NCBI RefSeq assembly: GCF_018812025.1 | Contig: NC_063052.1 | Span: forward strand, 12,605,501-12,669,500 | Reading direction: 5' to 3' | Source: Megalobrama amblycephala | Taxonomy: Eukaryota; Chordata; Actinopteri; Cypriniformes; Xenocyprididae | Length of the DNA: 64,000 bases | Shown here: piece after piece, positions 23,640 through 33,961 of the stretch | Numbering within the stretch: the stretch's first letter is position 1 | Layout of the letters: every line of letters begins with the position of its first letter | The notes under the pieces: generated by a model | Told to the model about the DNA's origin: nothing | Database searches by the model: none | The model's input: the letters and a program-made list of their open reading frames with translations, nothing else | Made by a program: the position numbers and the translations under genes

Positions 23640-25249
23640 TCATGTTTGCTTTTTATTTCTTACTGTTAAAATAGGCCTACTTTTTATATATTTTTCTCTC
23701 AAAATTTTCCCCTTGAACAACAGCTTGAAATACAGTTAAAATACTATGGTATATGCAATAAATATCATTCAGCAACAAGTTATAAATCCAAGTAACATTG
23801 TCACTACATCATTATGAGGGCTTTAACTCTTACAGAAACTCAAGGACGCAGAGCAGTTTAAACTCACACACAGTTGTTTTGGTTCTACTTAAAGATGTTC
23901 AAGTGTCAAATATCTTTTAAAAAAAAGCCTGAATATCTTTGCATGCGGGTCCCACAGTAGTAGAAACCCTCTGCTATGCCAAGTGCCAGATGTTTTTAAG
24001 TTCTGCGGTGCGGAGGCAGGGGGTTTCGACCTGCCCATCCTTTCTACTCAGCAGGGGCTTGAGGAGAGGCTCAAGGTACATAGAGATGGACTTCAGTTAG
24101 GAGGAAAGAGCAGAGCGCAGGGGGTGTTTGTACGTAAATGAATGAATATTCTGGGTCTTTCAGCCTTTCTTTCCTGTCTTACAGCACTGATGTGGCCTGT
24201 TCCCCAGTCCTCGCTCTGAGTCAGCCAGACTTGGCTCTCTTCAAACCCTCTTCACAACCCCCAGCTGTGTGAATTGGACCGTGGGACTGTGTGGGTGAGC
24301 TGCGCATATGTGAGACAAGACAAGCCCCACTTACGACCAGTTAAGATCTATTTTCCTGCCTTAAAAAGCCTAGTCCTCTTGTTTCAATCCTAGTCTGAGC
24401 CCGTGGGCTGCGGACACACCCTTAGCTTATGCTGAAATCTGAGATGCCTTCTATTAAAAAGAGAGCAAAACCTCAGATTGACTGCAAGGAGACTGTCAGT
24501 GCCCACATGGGTCATAAATGGCCATGTTGATATATAGTACACTGTGTAAGGTGCCAACTCAAACAACCCCTGTGTATTATCGCTCTTCAGTGGAGTTTGG
24601 GGGAGAAGATTTATGCTGTATTGGGTGTCTAGTATATTCATTTTGTATTCATGCTCTTTTACTTGAGTAATTTTTCAGGCTGGGTCTGACATGGGTAAAG
24701 ATGCTGTCTGACTCTGCACAGAGGACATTTAAAAAATATAGGATGCATTTTGTGTGTATTTTTTTATATATATTATATTTTGCTTGTTTTGATGTCCTCA
24801 TGTGAAGTTTTTCCTCTATGACAGGGGTTTTCAACAGGAAAATCCGGGGACTAGAGCAGTACTGCAGGTGGTTCACTGATTATTACTTGATCTCAACATA
24901 TTTTTGTGGAAAAATGAAAATATATGGAAAACAATAATTCGTTTTTTTCATTGTGCCTCCAACATAGCTTTTTTGCATTAAATACTTTATTAGAGGGGAG
25001 GAAAAATTATATTAATGCTTTTGCGTTCACTCCCAAGAAACTTTACGTTCGCTCGCAAAACTTCTGCATTCTTTGCAAACAAATGCAAAAGCATTGAAAT
25101 ATATTTTTCCTCCCATCTCATATTTTTTCCATAACCATGACCCTTTAGGGGCTCCATAGTTATGTTCTTTTGTCATTTTATTAGTTTTTTTAATTGCTAT
25201 TTAGTTTTAATATAGTTTAATTTCACGTTTAGTTTTTGTTTATTTCCAG
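23640..25249. other. Intergenic, no gene seen
   Basis: No repeat termini or exon-like frames. Positions 24000-24330 are more GC-rich and non-repetitive, but no conserved motif was recognised. The two minus-strand frames near 24390-24876 have no family signature. Confidence 0.45.
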
Positions 25250-25640
25250 TTAACTCTTTCCCCACCATTGACGGAATTTTCCCGGCTTTCCATTTTTTCA
25301 ATGTTATATGGTAGGGGGCGCTATTACACATCTTCTGAAATTGTACAGAATCTCCAGATCAAAACACAGGGAAAGGAGCAGAAACAAGCGATAAAAGCAT
25401 TGCTTATGCATGTTGTGGTCTTTGACAAAAATGCGATTTTCTCAGCTTTTTGTTCAAAATGTTACTTTTTTAAACCACAATCAAGTGTTTAAAAAGAATG
25501 CAGGAAGCTAGAATAAAACATTTTTTTGTTGTTGTTGTTTAAAAGCAGGAGCTCTGTTCTTTCTTTTGATATATTGTGTGTTCATACAAAAAAATATTCT
25601 GGAGGCCATGAAATTTTTGTGACGGTGGCTGGCTGACTGA

Positions 25641-25673
<33 letters not shown>

Positions 25674-25691
25674 TGGCAGGGAAAGAGTTAA
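25250..25691. mobile_element. TTAA-flanked MITE, AACTCTTTCCCC ends
   Basis: TTAA then CTCTTTCCCCACCATTGACG at the left; GGCAGGGAAAGAG then TTAA at the right. The body contains TATGGTAGGGGGCGCTATTA and a (GTT)n run. A poly-A tract of about 27 bases (25645-25671) precedes the right end. TTAA duplication again suggests a piggyBac or Kolobok origin. Confidence 0.8.
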
Positions 25692-26816
25692 TCATTTTAG
25701 TGCTTAAACTTATTTCAGTTTATTGCCATGGCAACATTCCTAACTTTTGTTTCTTAAGTTATTCAACTTATATTTTTATTTTATTTTCAGCTTTATTTCA
25801 ATTAACAGAATTCTTTTTAATAGTTTTCAGTTAACGGTAATTAAATTCAGCAAAATAGTCACTTGCTATAGCAACCAAAGCATACTTGAGTTTTTCTCTG
25901 AAACATTTTATGTAACAATAAAAATAGTTTCTTAGTAAATTATATAAGAAATTGCTCTTTTGAAATGAATCTAAGCCACCATGGTGAGACTGGAAAAACA
26001 GGATAGTATTTCTCTTGTGCAAATCTCTTGTCTTAAGTGGGGACCAAGAAGGATTAGAGATTGATATCTTCACTCCCTACCCCTATGAAAGACCAGACTT
26101 CATCTAATGCATTGCTTTCTTTTGTAAACATTTTATGAATTGTATTGCAGTCATGATTAAGTGTTTTGGGGGAAACATAAAATATCACTTTTGGATCCTG
26201 AATTGAGCTTTTAGGGTTTGAGCCGTAATAGGAGTGTTTAGAAATGGGGTTGAATTACTGGGCTTCTTTCCTGATTTACATGTGAGCAGGATGTCAGCCA
26301 CACTCCCACTGATATCTCCGCGTGGGCACAACTGACCAGCGTATCAAATGGGATGTGTGTACGTGAGAACAGAGAGAAGATGAGTCTCGGGGGTCGCCGG
26401 AGACCCCAGGGGGAGCAGGGATGGATCTGCCGCTCCGGCTGTGAGGTCCCACAATGGACAAGACGGTGGGAGAAAACATTTGTGAGTGTTTAGCAAAGAG
26501 CATTTGCATGGAATCTGGGCTCTTGTCCAGAAGCTGTTTTCCATGCACACTGTAAGAACAGACCTGTGAGGAATTCTCCATCATGGACTGCTTACACACA
26601 AAACTCACTCTATTTCTGCATTCATTTCTTTTGATGATTGGAGATTAAAGGAATATTCTGGGTTCAGTACAAGTTTGACCATTTGTTTGCCACAAAAATT
26701 TGGAATTTTCTTAAAAAAAAAAAAAATCAATAGAATAGCCACAAGATGTAAACAATTTGCTTGTTAACTTGATTTAAGTGTGGAAAAAATTGTTTTCTGT
26801 GAAAAGTTTTCTGTGT
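25692..26816. other. Intergenic, no gene seen
   Basis: Includes a GC-richer stretch at 26290-26600 with a 104-codon minus-strand frame that matches nothing I know and has no flanking splice context. The rest is AT-rich. Confidence 0.4.
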
Positions 26817-27027
26817 AAAATTTTCATGGCCCCCAGAATATTTTGTTGTATGAATGTCTGAACATGCAATATATCAAAAGAAAGAACAGAGCCTCTTCTT
26901 TTAAACAAATAAACAAAAGTTTTATTCTAGCTTCATGCATTTTTTATTAACTTGAATGTAAGTTTTATAAAAAAAAAGCAAGATTTTGAACAAAAAGCTG
27001 AGAAAATCGCATTACAACGTGCATAAG

Positions 27028-27586
27028 CAATGCTGGGTTAAAAACAACCCAAGTTGGGTTGAAAATGGACAAACCCAGCAATTGGGTTGTTTTAACCCAG
27101 CGGTAGGGTTAAATGTTTGCCCAACCTGCTGGGTAGTTTTATTTAACTCAACTATTGTTTAAAAATTACTGTATTGCTTAATTAAAATTAACCCAAAGTA
27201 TGTTGGAAATGAACATTTATTAATGTTCAATTAATAATTATTAAACAATAAACATTTATTAAATTGCTTATTAATAAATATATATTAATAAACTATTAAA
27301 CTATTAAATTTATATTAATAAAATATTAAAGCTTATTAATAAACATTCACCTTTTGTCTATTATTGTTGCCTCTAATTGCATCTGGTTTTTAATTTCCCA
27401 ACTATTTTGGGTTCATTTTAAGCTAGCCATATAGCAATTTTTAAACAATAGTTGGTTTAAATAAAACTACCCAGCAGGTTGGGCAAACATTTAACCCAAC
27501 CGCTGGGTTAAAACAACCCAATCGCTGGGTTTGTCCATTTTCAACCCAACTTGGATTGTTTTTAACCCAGCATTTTTTAGAGTGTC
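27028..27586. mobile_element. Large palindromic MITE (TGCTGGGTTAAAAACAACCC ends)
   Basis: Arms of about 150 bp are near-perfect inverted copies (AACCCAGCAATTGGGTTGTT and its complement). The centre is AT-rich TAATAAA repeats. Same family as 9996-10308. Confidence 0.85.
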
Positions 27587-27694
27587 TTGTTTCTGATCCT
27601 TATTATAGAAGCTTGTTTCTGCCATTAAAATAAAAAAAAATAAAAAAATGGAATTGCGACTTATCTCACAATTCTGACTTTTTTTCCCTCCAAA

Positions 27695-27855
27695 TTGCAA
27701 GATATAAACACAATTGTGAGTTATAAAGTCAGAATTGCACAATATAAAGTCAAAATTGCACAATATAAAGTCAGAATTGCGAGATATAAAGTAAAAATTG
27801 TGAATTATAAAGTTAGAATTACGTGATATAAAGTCAGAATTGCGAGACATAAATG
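27695..27855. repeat. 21-bp tandem repeat
   Basis: Units of the form AATATAAAGTCAGAATTGC plus 2-3 bases, repeated about seven times. Because 21 is a multiple of three, a minus-strand frame of repeating ISRNSDF-type heptads stays open. It is not a gene. Confidence 0.8.
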
Positions 27856-28852
27856 CAGTTGTGAGGGACTGACATTTTTTCTCAGAATTGCGAGTTTATA
27901 TCTCACAATTCGGACTTTATAACTCGCAATTGCATGTTATACAGCATGCAATTATGACTTTATACTCTTTCAGAAGATGCATAATAGTGAAAACATGGAA
28001 AGCCGGAAAATTCCGACAATGGCGGGGAAAGAGTGAAATGTTGCGTTTTTAAAATTATAAGATTCACACTTCAGCTTTTGAATCCTTTGAAAATTGTCCT
28101 GAATTCATTTCCTTATGTAAGTACCTCATTGATTTTTTTTTTTAAAAAGGATGAAAAGAAAAAGAGGCACAAGTCAAAATGACTGTGTTTTGCAATTAAC
28201 ATTTCATCAAAAATGCTGTTTAATGAGTTTAACTTGTATTGAACTCAGAAACAATACAGTAAGTCATGACAGGTTTGCTGTATTTACATTTCTAGATGGT
28301 TATGACATGCAGCAACACACAGTCCATGGTCGTAGATTAAAATAGCCAACCGTACAACAGAAGAAAAATTCTGGCATTCATTGAAACACTCAAAAAAAAA
28401 AAAAACTTTCCATGATGTTAAAGCTCTAACATATGAAATCAGATATAATGGAGTAAAACAACATGGCCTATTATTTTCAATGCACCACTTGCTGAAAGCC
28501 AAGAATAAAGTCTGAAATCAACAGGCTGTTTACACTTATCCCCCCATCTGCAGATCGCTCATTTAATGCTGGCACTGAGAGATGTTCTCAAGTGATAAGA
28601 ATAGTCTTTTTGTTACACAGCATGAGCCCTGGACAACCACAAGACAACAAATGTTTAAATGAGTAGATGCAGTTGACACAGCTGGGAGGAACTGAACCCT
28701 GTGCCATGAAGTATATGTCTTGTGCACCATAAAGCAGTTATATAATACTTTGATGAATCACAGCATGTCTGCATGACTCTAAATTTCCTTCAACATTGTA
28801 TTTAAAGGAAAGATGCCCAGAGTGGAATAGCTTAAACTTTCTGGATGTTACA

Positions 28853-29256
28853 CTCTTAAAAATAATGTTTCCAAAAGGATTTTTTTACAGCAAGATCCAT
28901 TTAAGGTTCCTAACCAGTTCTTTAAAGAACTCTTTTTGTTCTTATATGTAAAGAACATTTTAATAATCCAAAGAACCCTTTTCTACTATAAAGAACCTTT
29001 TGTGGAATGGAATGGTTCTATGCTTGCATATTACTATTAGCATGCATAATACTAATATTGGCTGTTTATTAGTACTTACAAAGCACATACTCTTGCCTGT
29101 TTCTGCATGACCTTATTCTACATCCCTTAATCTAAACTTAAATGCTACTAAAACTACCTTACTAACTTTTAAAAGGCAATATATCCAGAGTTTATTCAGG
29201 CAAAGGTTGTAGTTAATAGTGAATATGTGTTCCCCATACTGAAGTGTTACCAAGAA
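28853..29256. mobile_element. Two adjacent MITE fragments
   Basis: 28853-29020 starts ACACTCTTAAAAATAATGTT and ends with AAGAACCTTTTGTGG. 29035-29256 resembles the insert at 17087-17335 (TTCTGCATGACCTTATTCTA, then GAAGTGTTACC). Confidence 0.6.
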
Positions 29257-29746
29257 ACTTAATTTTTATTGCCATGATTTGATTATTTTGAGTCTCAACG
29301 GCGCCCTTTAATGGAACCAGAGATATGAACCAGATTTATACGTTTTACCAGGAATAAATCTGGTTCAAATAGATATGTTTTGAGTAATTAGAGTTTATGG
29401 ATTTTTTTTTTAAACCCACCCACAGAGCAGAGTCTTAGGAGAGGTATAAGGAAAAAAGCATTTGGGATAGAGGCCAAAGTTTGGGATACCTGCTAAATCT
29501 CTGGTTCCCATCGTTCCCCTTCCTGGAAGCACATGCAGGAAATGAGCTCACTAAGAAAAACGGTCTGTGGCTACAGCATAGGCAGAAATGATTGACAGTT
29601 AGCTGTGATAAACACAACGCTACACGACATCCACATGTTTCGTTAAACTTGCAGAAATAATGATTCCCCAACAGTGCAGTTAAGTGGCCATGATTTGAAA
29701 ACAAAAATGTGGAATGAGAAATAGCTGAATGTTTTCAGACAGACAG

Positions 29747-29764
29747 ACCGATAGATCGATAGAC

Positions 29765-29825
<61 letters not shown>
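29747..29825. repeat. (GATA)n microsatellite
   Basis: About 16 AGAT units at 29761-29825, preceded by imperfect AGACAGACAGACCGATAGAT. Confidence 0.97.
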
Positions 29826-29899
29826 TTATATGAAATAATGTTACTGTGCTACAAATGTCTTCTCAAACTGTTTTCCTAACCTAAGGTTTGCTTTACTCT

Positions 29900-30660
29900 T
29901 ACTAAGGATTAAAAATGCACTGATTTACAATGAATAAGTTCTCATGTATTTCAGGAATGGTTAAAAGCTTAGTCCCAAGTCAGCATTCTTCTTGTCCCCA
30001 CAGGAGGAGTTATTGACCTCTGTCCTTGACCTATACAGTGTTCAGGTCCATGTCCTTTTTCCTTTGTAAATCAGTCATGGATTATGCTCAGAATGGCTAT
30101 CCTGAGAAGCCTAAGTAAACAGAGGCTGGGTTTCTCTGGGACTGATTTGTGAGTGACCTCCACCTTACGCTCCCAGAGAAAAGGAGCTCCAGTTAGTCTA
30201 AATTAGGTCAAGTGTGCATCCACTGACGATGTCTTCATTTTTTCCAAATCCTTTTGCTCGTAGTAGGAAAGTTTCTAAAAGGTGTTTGTGGACTTGGAGA
30301 GTAGTGAATTTTTGAAAAGCAACAGGAAAGGGGGAAGGGGAGCATTAATCCGTGTAAATTGGGCTTAGTCAATTTATCTCCTTCACGCATATCTCAGTTC
30401 ATCTCTTGAGTTCTTCCGTTTGAACTGACGGTCATTGATAACAGCCTGTATCTGTTCACTGCTGCTCTGTCTCGTGTTTTCTGTGCTGAGGGCTTCAAGG
30501 CAATTATAGTAACTGAAAGACGCCTTATTAAACAAGATTGGGGATTTTCTGGAAGATGATTACATCATCAGATTCGACTCATTAATATGACCACAGGGCA
30601 TTCAAATGCCTTTGAATAAGACAATGATGCAAGTGTGGGCATGTTTTTCATAAAGATCAG
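29900..30660. other. Non-repetitive block, candidate conserved non-coding element
   Basis: About 750 bp free of repeat termini. The part at 30520-30640 is dense in candidate sites (GATGATTACATCATCAG, CTCATTAATATGACC, GGCATTCAAATGCCTTTGAA). It lies between the divergent C1orf54-like gene and anp32e. No coding frame was seen. Confidence 0.3.
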
Positions 30661-30892
30661 TGTGAGTGAAGCCGCTTTGAAACTTTTTAAGCTACAAGCT
30701 AATCCTAATTTTAATAACAGTCAAGCTACTCTTTATATGGTTCACCACACTATACAAGGGCAAAAGTATCAAACTACATTGAAGCTACTTTTATGATTTA
30801 AAAAAAAAAAAAAACTATCAAATTATATAATTAACAATTTACTCAGAACCCTTGTATAAATCATTGTGAGTTATTTTTTATTTATTTATTTT

Positions 30893-30928
30893 TTGAATGA
30901 ATGAATGAATGAATGAATGAACGAATAA
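30893..30928. repeat. (GAAT)n microsatellite
   Basis: About eight GAAT units, the seventh altered to GAAC. Confidence 0.95.
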
Positions 30929-31047
30929 TCCCAATTAAACTGATCTGATAATTTGTCACTAAATAAAACGAATACAACAAAACAACTCAAATACTTCTTC
31001 ATTTATATAACTGTGTCATAGTCATAGTGATGGACTAAATATTTCCC

Positions 31048-32257
31048 TTAAAGGTGCCCTAGAATCAAAAATTGAATTTACCTTGGCATAGTTGAATAAC
31101 AAGAGTTCAGTACATAGAAATGACATACAGTGAGTCTCAAACTCCTATGTTTCCTCCTTCTTATGTAAATCTCATTTGTTTAAAAGACCTCTGAAAAACA
31201 GGCGAATCTCAACATAACACCGACTGTTACGTAACAGTTGGGATCATTAATATGTACGACCCCGATATTTGCATATGCCAGCTCATGTTCAATGTATTAC
31301 ACAAGGGCAGCCAGTATTAATGTCTGGATGTGCACAGCTGAATCATCAGACTAGGTAAGCAAGCAAGAACAACAGCGAAAAATGGCAGATGGAGCGATAA
31401 TAACTGACATGATCCATGATAACATGATATTTTTAGTGATATTTGTGAATTGTCTTTCTAAATGTTTCGTTAGCATGTTGCTAATGTACTGTTAAATGTG
31501 GTTAAAGTTATCATCGTTTCTTACTGTATTCATGGAGACAAGAGCTGTCGCTATTTTCATTTTTAAACACTTGCAGTCTGTATAATTCATAAACACAACT
31601 TCATTCTTTATAAATCTCTCCAACAGTGTGTAATGTTAGCTTTAGCCACGGAGCACTATTAAACTCATTCAGAATCAAATGTAAACATCCAAATAAATAC
31701 TATACTCACATGATCCGAAGCATGCATGAAGTATGCATGACGAACATTTTTTAAAGATCCATTTGAGGGTTATATTAGCTGTGTGAACTTTGTTTATGCA
31801 CTGTATTATAGTCGAGAGCTCGGGGGCGGGGAGTGCGAGATTTAAAGGGGCAGCAGCCTGAATCGGTGCATAGTTAATGATGCCCCAAAATAGGCAGTTA
31901 AAAAAAATTAATAAAAAAAAATCTATGGGGTATTTTGAGCTGAAACTTCACAGAAACATTCAGGGGACACCTTAAGCCGCGCACACACTTAACGATTGTA
32001 AGGCCGATTATGAATGTAAATTGATACTTATGACTGATCGCGCTCAAACGTGTCCAGTCAGAGCCAGTTGCGTTCAGTCTGCGATTACAGTCGGTGTTCA
32101 AATTCCATGTGTGAGTATATAAATCGGCTCCAGTCGAAGGAATCAATCGGTATGTATGTTCAGTTCAGTCTTAGAATGTTTCAGCTAATCGTTAGGTGTG
32201 TCCCCGGCTTTAGACTTATATTACATCTTGTGAAAGAACGTTCTAGGGCACCTTTAA
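31048..32257. mobile_element. TTAA-flanked MITE (AGGTGCCCTAGAA ends) with nested Harbinger-type MITE
   Basis: TTAA then AGGTGCCCTAGAATCAAAA at the left; GAACGTTCTAGGGCACCT then TTAA at the right. The body includes GATGCCCCAAAATAGGCAG and GGGGTATTTTGAGCTGAAAC. It is interrupted at 31975-32209. Confidence 0.85.
31975..32209. mobile_element. Harbinger-type MITE, 235 bp, TTA duplication
   Basis: Inverted ends start AGCCGCGCACACACTTAACG and AGCCGGGGACACACCTAACG (three differences over the first 23 bases). It is flanked by TTA at 31972-31974 and 32210-32212. Removing it and one TTA restores the host element, as seen by comparison with 10150-10238. A TTA/TAA 3-bp duplication is the PIF/Harbinger signature. 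Confidence 0.85.
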
Positions 32258-32673
32258 CAAATAACAAAAATGCCATGCAGAGATTTGAATTGGTTTATCT
32301 TATTGTTAATGTTCAATTACAAGAAATGTCTGAATGAACTGATTCACTAGAATGAATCTGCCTTTCCAACACTATGAGTAAAGCTTTACTGTTGTGAAAG
32401 AATTTGAACAACTGCAATATGAAGTTTTGTTAGTTTGTCCCAAACATGTTCTATATTTCCAAATGGCAAAAATAGTAATAGTAAACATTCAGTTTACAAA
32501 CAACAACAACAACAAATCACATTATTATTTTTGTGAAAAGAAATAAATTTTTTTCATAGTGATTCTTGAGTGACCAATAGAAATTGATTTTCTTCAAAGT
32601 TGAAAACCCAACTGGCCTTTTAAAAATTTCATGTAAATCGCTTGTTATGCTATATTATCACCAAATATTGGAC

Positions 32674-32678
<5 letters not shown>

Positions 32679-32727
<49 letters not shown>
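32679..32727. repeat. (GT)n microsatellite
   Basis: About 24 GT dinucleotides. Confidence 0.97.
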
Positions 32728-32728
<1 letters not shown>

Positions 32729-33261
32729 CCACACATGCACAGGTCTGAGGCCTTTGTCTTTCCAAGCACATGTACATATGTGAACATGAACATGATGAAC
32801 ACGCTCCTGAACACTAAATGTTTCTCTTATTTCCGATCTCTGCCATTCATTTTCATTGGTTATTTTTGACCAATATCAGGTCAGATCAATGAGGCCTATA
32901 ATCAGTAAGTTTCAAAAATAAATACAAAACCTGTCCTAATTAAAAGAAAACAAGTTGACAAAAAGAATCCAGTATTTGGTGATAAAATAGCATAACAAGA
33001 GATTTATAATCTATCAGTCATTTTTGACCAGGAACACCACAAGTGTAACCAGGTGGGAAAAAACTCCCCAAAAAAAGTCCAAAAAATGTTGGGAAGTATT
33101 GTGTAAACAAAGTCAGTAAGTTTAGTCCAATGCAATAACATTTAAGGGAAGAGTTTACCCAATTGACTATAGTAGGAAAAAAATATACCGCGGGGCGGGG
33201 CGGGATCTGCTTGGTTACAAACATTCTTCCAAATATCTTTGTGTACAGCAGAACAAAGAAA

Positions 33262-33338
33262 TTGATACAGGTTTGAAACAACTTGAGGGTGAGTAAATGA
33301 TGACAGAATTTTCATTTTTGAGTAAACTATCCCTTTAG
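33262..33338. mobile_element. TTAA-family MITE end fragment
   Basis: GAGGGTGAGTAAATGATGAC to AAACTATCCCTTTAG resembles the right end of the family at 45843-46841. Confidence 0.55.
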
Positions 33339-33376
33339 CACTTTCAGGAAAAAGAAAATCCTCTCCTGGTCAAAAT

Positions 33377-33952
33377 TAGCCTGACTACGTCAGACTTCCT
33401 ACTTCCGCTCAATTTCATTTCGCTTCTGTACTCAGTCTGATACAGCGTCATAGCTTTGTGTTTGCCACCGGTCTGGAAACAGCCGGGCCAATCAACGAAC
33501 AGAGGGCGGGCTGAGAGCCGTGACGTAGATGCTAAGCGCCGAGTTTTACATTGTAGGTTAGAGAAATCGAAAACCGAAACGACCGCGGAAATGGGAAACG
33601 AGACACGGGATGCAAACTTCGGGATGCATTAACTTCGCATAATCTGCAAAAGTCGTTTACAGCCATGTTCACTCCGGTATTTCGCTCACATCATCATGTG
33701 TTTACAACAGGTTTACAGTGGAAGTTCAATCATAGATTTGAGTTCGATGCATGATGTCTGTGCTTCGATGCGGCTGTACAGGCGGATAACATACGTCATA
33801 ACTAAACGTATCTGATTGGCTTACGGGTAACCAATGATTTTAAACTTCAGACAAGCGTCCCCTAGCGAGAGAGAAAACACTTCTCTATTATGCCATTCCA
33901 GACTCTGTCTACGAAGCAAAGTGAAGTAGCAGAGTCTGGTATTACCAGGCTA
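33377..33952. mobile_element. 576-bp MITE with 9-bp target duplication
   Basis: Ends TAGCCTGACTACGTCAGAC and CTGGTATTACCAGGCTA are partly inverted. The flanks carry identical GGTCAAAAT at 33368-33376 and 33953-33961. The interior is GC-rich with several CpGs and no protein frame. A 9-bp duplication points to a Mutator-like or related superfamily. Confidence 0.8.
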
Positions 33953-33961
33953 GGTCAAAAT

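Larger units (their letters stand above)
26817..28036. mobile_element. Second, inverted copy of the AACTCTTTCCCC MITE, twice interrupted
   Basis: Starts in the middle of the family (AAAATTTTCATGGCCCCCAG, the complement of the 25600 region) and ends GACAATGGCGGGGAAAGAGT. It is split by the elements at 27028-27586 and about 27600-27960. Its orientation is opposite to the copy at 25250. Confidence 0.75.

Noticed and set aside
26294..26608. 104-codon minus-strand frame
   Set aside because: No family resemblance, no splice context, and an overlapping alternative frame of similar quality.
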